Assembly: GCF_030815585.1 (NCBI RefSeq)
Contig: NZ_JAUSWY010000001.1
Span: 620,001 to 684,000, forward strand
DNA length: 64,000 bases
DNA from: Arthrobacter pascens
Lineage (GTDB): Bacteria > Actinomycetota > Actinomycetes > Actinomycetales > Micrococcaceae
Reading direction: 5' to 3'
This document shows, piece after piece, positions 59,671 to 64,000 of the stretch (positions within the stretch are counted from its first letter, which is position 1; the number at the start of each line of letters is the position of its first letter). The position numbers and the translations under genes were made by a program. Below the pieces are notes generated by a model, which was not told the origin of the DNA, did not search any database, and saw only the letters and a list, made by a program, of their open reading frames with translations.

Positions 59671-61653
59671 TCAACCGACGTGGATGCCGGGGCGGCGGTC
59701 CGGATCCGGCTCGTTTTCCCGGATGATCTCGCGGACCACAGGTGCAGTGTCGCCGCGGCCCAGCAGGAGATAGCGCATGAGGTGGGCCAGCGGGTTGCCT
59801 TCGGCCCATTCGAAATAGGCGTGGGGCCGGACTCCGGTGGCGTCGCGCAGGGCGAGGAGGATCGCAGCGATGGCGTTGGGGGCGGCCGGGCTGTCAGCGC
59901 GCAGCACGCGGTGCCCGTCCACCTCGACTCCCCGGACGTCCAGGACGTCGCTGAAGCCAGAAGGGTCGGTGACGTCGATTTCCAGGAAAATGACGTCGGC
60001 AGTGCCGGGAACGGGGTTGTTTTCCCGCTGCACGGCCTCTTTGTTCGCATATTCCGCCGCATCCCGGGCCTGGGGGCGGTTGGCGATGAGGTTGATCCGC
60101 CCGTCGAACTCAATCGTGTCCGTGATGAAGCGGCGTGCTTCGTCATCGAATTCGATCTTGTCCACGCGGAGTTCGGTGGTGCGGCTGACGCGGGAGACCA
60201 GGGAGACCACCACGATCCCCAGGATGAAGAATCCGGAGATGGCAAGTCCGTCGGGCTTTTCAATGGCGTTGGCCGCCAGGGCATACAGCAGGATAAAGGT
60301 CACTACGGAGAAGCCGACGGCGGCCCCGCGCCGCTTCTTGCGCGCCGCGGAGATGCTGACGGCCACCGCACCGGAGACCATCATGGCCAGGATGCCGGTG
60401 GCATAGGCTCCGGCCTGGGCGTTGACATCGGCATTGAAGCCGATGGTGATCAGGATGCTGATGGCCGTATACACCAGCACCACCGGCCGCACAGCGCGGG
60501 ACCAGTCCGGTGCCATGCCGTAGGAGGGAAGGTAGCGGGGCACGATGTTGATCAGCCCCGCCATTGCTGAGGCGCCGGCGAACCAGAGGATCAGGATGCT
60601 GCTGACGTCGTAGACGGAACCGAAGCCGTCACCCAGGAGCCCATGGGCCAGGTAGGCCAGGGCCCGGCCGTTGGCCTCGCCGCCTTCCCGGAACGCTTCG
60701 GCGGGGATCAGCACCGTAGTGACGAAGCTGCTGCCCAGGAGGTAGACACTCATGATCAGGGCCGCGGCGGTGAGGAGATTGCGGGTGTTTTTGATCTTTG
60801 AGGCCAGACGTTCCTCCGGGGTGGCGCCCTGTGAGGCCACCAGGGGCATCATGCTGACGCCCGTTTCGAAGCCGGAAAGCCCCAGGACCAGCAGCGGGAA
60901 CGCCAGGAGGGCAGGTCCGGCGATGTTGCCCAGGCCGCCTCCGAAAGAGGTGAGGGCAGCGGTCCAGGCGGACATGGCACCCGGCTGGGTGACGGCGTCG
61001 TAAATTCCTGCCCCGATGATGACGGCGTTCAGCAGCAGGAAGATGGCCACCAGAGGGATGGCTACCTTCACGGCCTCGGAGAACCCGAGGAGGAACACGC
61101 CGCCCAGGATCAGGAGCAGCACCACAGTGATGGGGACAGCCTGGCCGTGAAGGAAGGGAGGCAGATAGGGGTTTTCCAGCATGTGGACCGAGGCGTCTGC
61201 GGCGGAGAGGGTGATGGTGATAATCCAGGACGTGGCCACGAACCCGAGCAGGATGAGCACAAAGATCTTGCCCTTCCAGAACGACAGCAGGTTCTCCAGC
61301 ATTGCCACCGAGCCCTGCCCGTGCGGGCTTTCGTGGGCCACCCGCCTGTACATGGGCAGCATGCCCAGCAAGGTCAGGGCAACGATCAGGAGGGTGGCGA
61401 GCGGGGACAGTGCCCCGGCCGCGAGTGCGGCGATGCCGGGCAGGTAGGACAGGGTGGAGAAGTAGTCCACGCCGGTCAGGCACATGACCTTCCACCAGCT
61501 GTGCTGGTGGGCGCCGGCCTCCGGCGCTTCCGGCCCCGACGGCTGGTGCACTTTGTGCTCCAGCAGCCACCTGGTCAGTGCGTTCCCTGGTACGGCGTCG
61601 CGCTCGGGGTTGGGAACGCTGGCGGGAATGCAGAACTGGGCGGGTGCAGTCAA
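59671..61653 (-). CDS. Large APC-type transporter with C-terminal soluble domain, possibly KimA-like
   Basis: A 660-residue transporter: about twelve helices (residues 60-490; first [20 protein letters not shown]) and a soluble C-terminal region (about 500-650, [20 protein letters not shown]...[14 protein letters not shown]). Architecture and coupling to TrkH recall KimA-type K+ importers, though it is annotated in relatives simply as an amino acid transporter. I chose TTG at 61653, with AGAGAGA upstream. First gene of the pair with TrkH; a TTAACGC direct repeat lies 107-124 bases upstream. Confidence 0.75.
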   Translation of the reverse strand: MTAPAQFCIPASVPNPERDAVPGNALTRWLLEHKVHQPSGPEAPEAGAHQHSWWKVMCLTGVDYFSTLSYLPGIAALAAGALSPLATLLIVALTLLGMLPMYRRVAHESPHGQGSVAMLENLLSFWKGKIFVLILLGFVATSWIITITLSAADASVHMLENPYLPPFLHGQAVPITVVLLLILGGVFLLGFSEAVKVAIPLVAIFLLLNAVIIGAGIYDAVTQPGAMSAWTAALTSFGGGLGNIAGPALLAFPLLVLGLSGFETGVSMMPLVASQGATPEERLASKIKNTRNLLTAAALIMSVYLLGSSFVTTVLIPAEAFREGGEANGRALAYLAHGLLGDGFGSVYDVSSILILWFAGASAMAGLINIVPRYLPSYGMAPDWSRAVRPVVLVYTAISILITIGFNADVNAQAGAYATGILAMMVSGAVAVSISAARKKRRGAAVGFSVVTFILLYALAANAIEKPDGLAISGFFILGIVVVSLVSRVSRTTELRVDKIEFDDEARRFITDTIEFDGRINLIANRPQARDAAEYANKEAVQRENNPVPGTADVIFLEIDVTDPSGFSDVLDVRGVEVDGHRVLRADSPAAPNAIAAILLALRDATGVRPHAYFEWAEGNPLAHLMRYLLLGRGDTAPVVREIIRENEPDPDRRPGIHVG

Positions 61654-61759
61654 TGGCGTATCTCTCTGTACCGCACAGGGTTTTGGCGCGGGGATCTGGT
61701 CGAACAACCAACGGAGCCTAGCACCGGGCGGAGGGCCATTCGCGTCCAAATCCGGGATC

Positions 61760-61777
61760 TTAACGCGTTCTTAACGC
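61760..61777. promoter_or_regulatory. TTAACGC direct repeat upstream of the transporter pair
   Basis: TTAACGC occurs twice, exactly eleven bases apart (61760-61766, 61771-61777). One helical turn spacing is characteristic of OmpR/PhoB-type response-regulator sites, including KdpE. The regulator is not in the window. Confidence 0.35.
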
Positions 61778-61779
61778 CT

Positions 61780-62113
61780 GCTCCGAAAGGACCTGTCTCA
61801 TCTAAGTGACGCAAATATTGTTGGCCCGGCGGTTCTCATTTTTCGTTGACGCATCCTGTCCGCTGGGATGGCAAGAATCCGGGCTATGGGACGCTCGACG
61901 GCGGCGTCCGACATGCTTGCCGGCAGCACGATCCAGCAGGCACCCTGACATTCTCGGTCGTGGTTGATATTGGCGATGGCGGATGTCAATGGCCTGCCAC
62001 GCAATGAACTGACGCGTCAGTAACCTCAGGCGTAGATTGGAGCCAGACCGGCGACGGCCGAGCCAGCGGTGTCCCCCACATCGCGTGATGCCATCCAGTC
62101 CGCCGCCGGTCCC
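61780..62113. other. Intergenic stretch, 334 bases
   Basis: No gene supported. It holds a perfect 14-base palindrome ACTGACGCGTCAGT (62008-62021) and other copies of TGACGCA at about 61807 and 61847, which may be binding sites. Confidence 0.4.
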
Positions 62114-62371
62114 TCAGTCCAGATCGGGTGCGCTGGCAATGATGTAGTCGGCGGCCGCGGGCCCCTTCATGGTCAGGTGGTTTTGGCCGGGGCTGATGTG
62201 GTGGCCTTTCAAGGCAGCCCACAGCACCTCGGGCGCTTCGGGCTCCACCAGATTGATCAGGCACCAACTCGTGTACAACCCGTAGAGCTCATCGGCGTCC
62301 AGGCCGGATTCGACATCACGTTCCTCAGTCACAGCCTGGGAGAGGAACTGTTCAATGTGGGTGTCAGTCAT
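62114..62371 (-). CDS. Small conserved-looking hypothetical protein
   Basis: An 85-residue soluble acidic protein (EQFLSQAVTEERDVESGLDA, then LYTSWCLINLVEPEAPEVLWAAL). AAGGAG stands five bases before the ATG, and composition is protein-like with mixed helices. No family recognised, and neighbours give no hint. It may be genus-specific. Confidence 0.6.
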   Translation of the reverse strand: MTDTHIEQFLSQAVTEERDVESGLDADELYGLYTSWCLINLVEPEAPEVLWAALKGHHISPGQNHLTMKGPAAADYIIASAPDLD

Positions 62372-62540
62372 GGCGCTCCTTCGGCAGGCGGCTGTCGGCA
62401 GGTCGGTCCGATGAAGTGGCCCGCACCTTTATGGATAATCTACAGGTCGAAGTGCTTGAGGGGTCTCGCCCGAGATGTCGGCGTTCATTTCTGCCGCGAG
62501 ATTTGCGAGTGCGTCTGCATCAATCATCCTGTCCGTCCGT

Positions 62541-62618
62541 CCCCCCGAGTTTTTGTCCAGATAATGGGCCGGTAAATATCTCTCAAGGGCCATTATCTGG
62601 ACAAAAACACGGGAGGAG
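62541..62618. repeat. Long inverted repeat, MITE-like
   Basis: GTTTTTGTCCAGATAATGG (62550-62568) and CCATTATCTGGACAAAAAC (62591-62609) are perfect complements. The pairing extends outward to 62541 and 62618 with two mismatches, giving 28-base arms around a 22-base centre. AT-rich in a GC-rich setting, with no gene inside. It may be a miniature transposable element or paired insertion-sequence ends; no target duplication was identified. Confidence 0.65.
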
Positions 62619-62665
62619 GGAGCATGGGATAAGGCGGACTCGGCCGGACATCACTAAGGAGCGGC

Positions 62666-63334
62666 ATGGGTACGGATGAGGGCGGGCTCTCCCGGCTGCA
62701 GCATCCCCGCTTCGCGCGCGCCTACGCCTCCGCCGTCGAAGGCATGAACCGCCGCGGGGGCACCGACCACCGGCGCACTTTGCTGGCTCCGCTTCACGGA
62801 ACCGTCATCGAGATCGGTGCGGGTGACGGATCGGCGTTCGGGCTGTACCCCGACGCCGTCACGCAGGTACTGGCCCTGGAACCGGAAGACTTCCTTAGAG
62901 CCCGGGCCCAGGAAAATGCAGCCTCCGCCCCGGTGCCCGTGACGGTCCTGGCCGCGGCGGCGGAGCAGATTCCGGCCGCGGACGCCAGCGCGGACGCCGT
63001 GGTCACAAGCCTGGTCCTGTGCAGCGTCGCGGACCAGGCTGCCGTCCTGGCGGAAATCCACCGCGTCCTGCGCCCCGGCGGAACCCTGGCCTTCTACGAG
63101 CATGTACGGTCCCGGCACCGCCTGCTTGCCAAGGCGGAGGACCTGCTCACGCCGGCATGGGGGCGGATCGCCGGTGGCTGCCATCCGAACCGGGACACCC
63201 TCAGTGCCATCACCGCAGCCGGGCTCACGCTCCGGGACAGCCGGCGTTTCGGCTTCGCCGTCCACCCACTGGTCCCACCGGTTGCCCACATCTTGGGCCA
63301 CGCGAGCCGACCGGAGATGTTACGTTCCACATAG
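62666..63334 (+). CDS. Class I SAM-dependent methyltransferase
   Basis: A 222-residue Methyltransf_11-type enzyme: motif I VIEIGAGDGSAFGLY binds S-adenosylmethionine, followed by VLALEPEDF, PAADASADAVVTSLVLCSV and LRPGGTLAFYEHVR. It belongs with small-molecule or lipid methyltransferases (phosphatidylethanolamine or quinone-like) but the acceptor is not evident. AAGGAG lies six bases before the ATG; the MITE-like inverted repeat is just upstream. Confidence 0.88.
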   Translation: MGTDEGGLSRLQHPRFARAYASAVEGMNRRGGTDHRRTLLAPLHGTVIEIGAGDGSAFGLYPDAVTQVLALEPEDFLRARAQENAASAPVPVTVLAAAAEQIPAADASADAVVTSLVLCSVADQAAVLAEIHRVLRPGGTLAFYEHVRSRHRLLAKAEDLLTPAWGRIAGGCHPNRDTLSAITAAGLTLRDSRRFGFAVHPLVPPVAHILGHASRPEMLRST

Positions 63335-63483
63335 GCATGATGAAATGTTCTTAATGACCAAAATCGTGTTTCGTGTTACTTTCATCCCTACCGTTGCTGC
63401 ACAGCTCAAGGCGGCTTGTCTCATCCGTCGGGCGCCGGGCGCACCCGTCGCATCAGGACCTGTCCACTCACCTGGGAGAAACC

Positions 63484-64000
63484 ATGGAACCTCTATCACC
63501 TGTCCGGCTGGAACCACAGCCAGTGACTCCCACGGCGACCGATTCCGGGCTCCGGCGGTCCATGGGGCCACGGCATCTGGTCATGATCGCCATGGGCGGG
63601 GTGATCGGATCCGGACTGTTCCTGAGCTCGGGCTACACCATTTCCCAGGCCGGGCCGCTGGGTGCGGTCATCGCCTATCTCATTGGCGCCTTTGTTGTGT
63701 ATCTGGTGATGGCCTGCCTCGGCGAACTTGCCATTGCTTACCCGGTCTCAGGCGCCTTCCATATCTACGCGGCGAGGTCGATCGGGCCGGCCACCGGGTT
63801 CACCACGGCCTGGCTCTACTGGCTCTGCTGGGCAGTGGCCATAGGATCGGAGTTCACCGCTTCAGGTCTCCTGATGCAGCGCTGGTTCCCGGGCGTTGAC
63901 GTCTGGATCTGGTGCGTCATCTTCGCCGCGGTGCTCTTCGGCCTCAACGCAGTTTCATCGAAGTTCTTCGGCGAATCCGAGTTCTGGTTTGCCATCGCCA
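63484..64000 (+). CDS. Amino acid permease, AAP family (cut by window end)
   Basis: The first 172 residues of an APC transporter: an N-terminal cytoplasmic tail, then [20 protein letters not shown] and [20 protein letters not shown], the AAP-family signatures, and the [15 protein letters not shown] segment resembling lysine/basic amino acid permeases. GGGAG precedes the ATG. The frame is open to the last base, so about two thirds of the gene lies beyond the window. It differs clearly from the AnsP-like permease at 154. Confidence 0.85.
   Translation, partial: MEPLSPVRLEPQPVTPTATDSGLRRSMGPRHLVMIAMGGVIGSGLFLSSGYTISQAGPLGAVIAYLIGAFVVYLVMACLGELAIAYPVSGAFHIYAARSIGPATGFTTAWLYWLCWAVAIGSEFTASGLLMQRWFPGVDVWIWCVIFAAVLFGLNAVSSKFFGESEFWFAIA

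Noticed and set aside
59652..60284. N-terminal extension of the TrkH gene by 211 codons
   Set aside because: It lies wholly within the upstream transporter gene in another frame and has no membrane-protein pattern; ATG at 59651 has GGAGAGGAC.
1..64000. tRNA, rRNA and tmRNA genes
   Set aside because: I looked for TpsiC-arm type sequences and conserved rRNA stretches and saw none that could be supported.

Overview
The window is high-GC, gene-dense actinobacterial DNA with frequent GTG and TTG starts. Gene content and spelling suggest a Micrococcaceae soil bacterium of the Arthrobacter/Pseudarthrobacter type. The grounds are a PaaR-type phenylacetate regulon, Zur-controlled alternative L36, a LAXTG-anchored protease, actinobacterial c-di-AMP riboswitches ahead of wall hydrolases, and the short intergenic repeats I recall from Arthrobacter. 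No rRNA, tRNA, CRISPR array or complete transposon was seen. One degraded IS110-type transposase is present.

Layout. 0.15-4.6 kb: asparagine-type permease, DNA polymerase IV, a CsbD stress protein, a SRPBCC protein and a pentapeptide-repeat protein. 4.7-8.2 kb: a thiolase / crotonase / hydroxyacyl-CoA dehydrogenase operon for the lower phenylacetate pathway, then an acetyltransferase. 8.2-12.9 kb: a secreted galactose-oxidase-type copper enzyme, an IS110 remnant and a secreted SGNH esterase. 13.1-16.7 kb: a phosphatase and a wall-anchored S1 protease. 16.7-24.2 kb: paaZ with a divergent thioesterase, an HtrA-like lipoprotein, and paaI-paaK-paaR. Four matching palindromes upstream of these units look like one PaaR regulon. 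The ring epoxidase genes paaABCDE are not in the window.

24.3-35.5 kb: a DUF4190-like protein, pta and ackA (about 3 kb apart), a zinc-starvation operon (CobW-like protein plus zinc-free L36) behind a perfect Zur box, and small enzymes. 35.5-41 kb: a two-gene operon joining an internally duplicated, leader-like acidic protein to a membrane M50 metallopeptidase with a PqqD/RRE-like N-terminal domain (best candidate for an undescribed system), then an oligopeptidase B. 41.4-46.7 kb: CBS protein, Hsp20, NAD(P)HX dehydratase, histidine phosphatase, PhoD. 46.8-51.4 kb: a DtxR-boxed adenylating ligase-carrier protein overlapping a membrane acyltransferase, then LCP and low-molecular-weight tyrosine phosphatase genes, suggesting cell-envelope polymer work.

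51.5-54.7 kb: a PAS-ANTAR regulator and two peptidoglycan hydrolases, each behind a ydaO-type c-di-AMP riboswitch. 54.7-64 kb: ArsR plus CDF metal efflux, two permeases, a PAP2 phosphatase, TrkH with a large APC-type transporter, a methyltransferase and a permease cut by the window end.

Three repeat families stand out: two long arrays of a ~20-bp unit present in both orientations (19.4 and 41.1 kb), a palindromic element carrying GGAGCAATCGAT at gene ends (1.8, 3.0, 31.3, 38.8 kb), and a shared AAGCATGCTT-type palindrome ahead of stress-type genes (3.4, 38.7, 42.2 kb).
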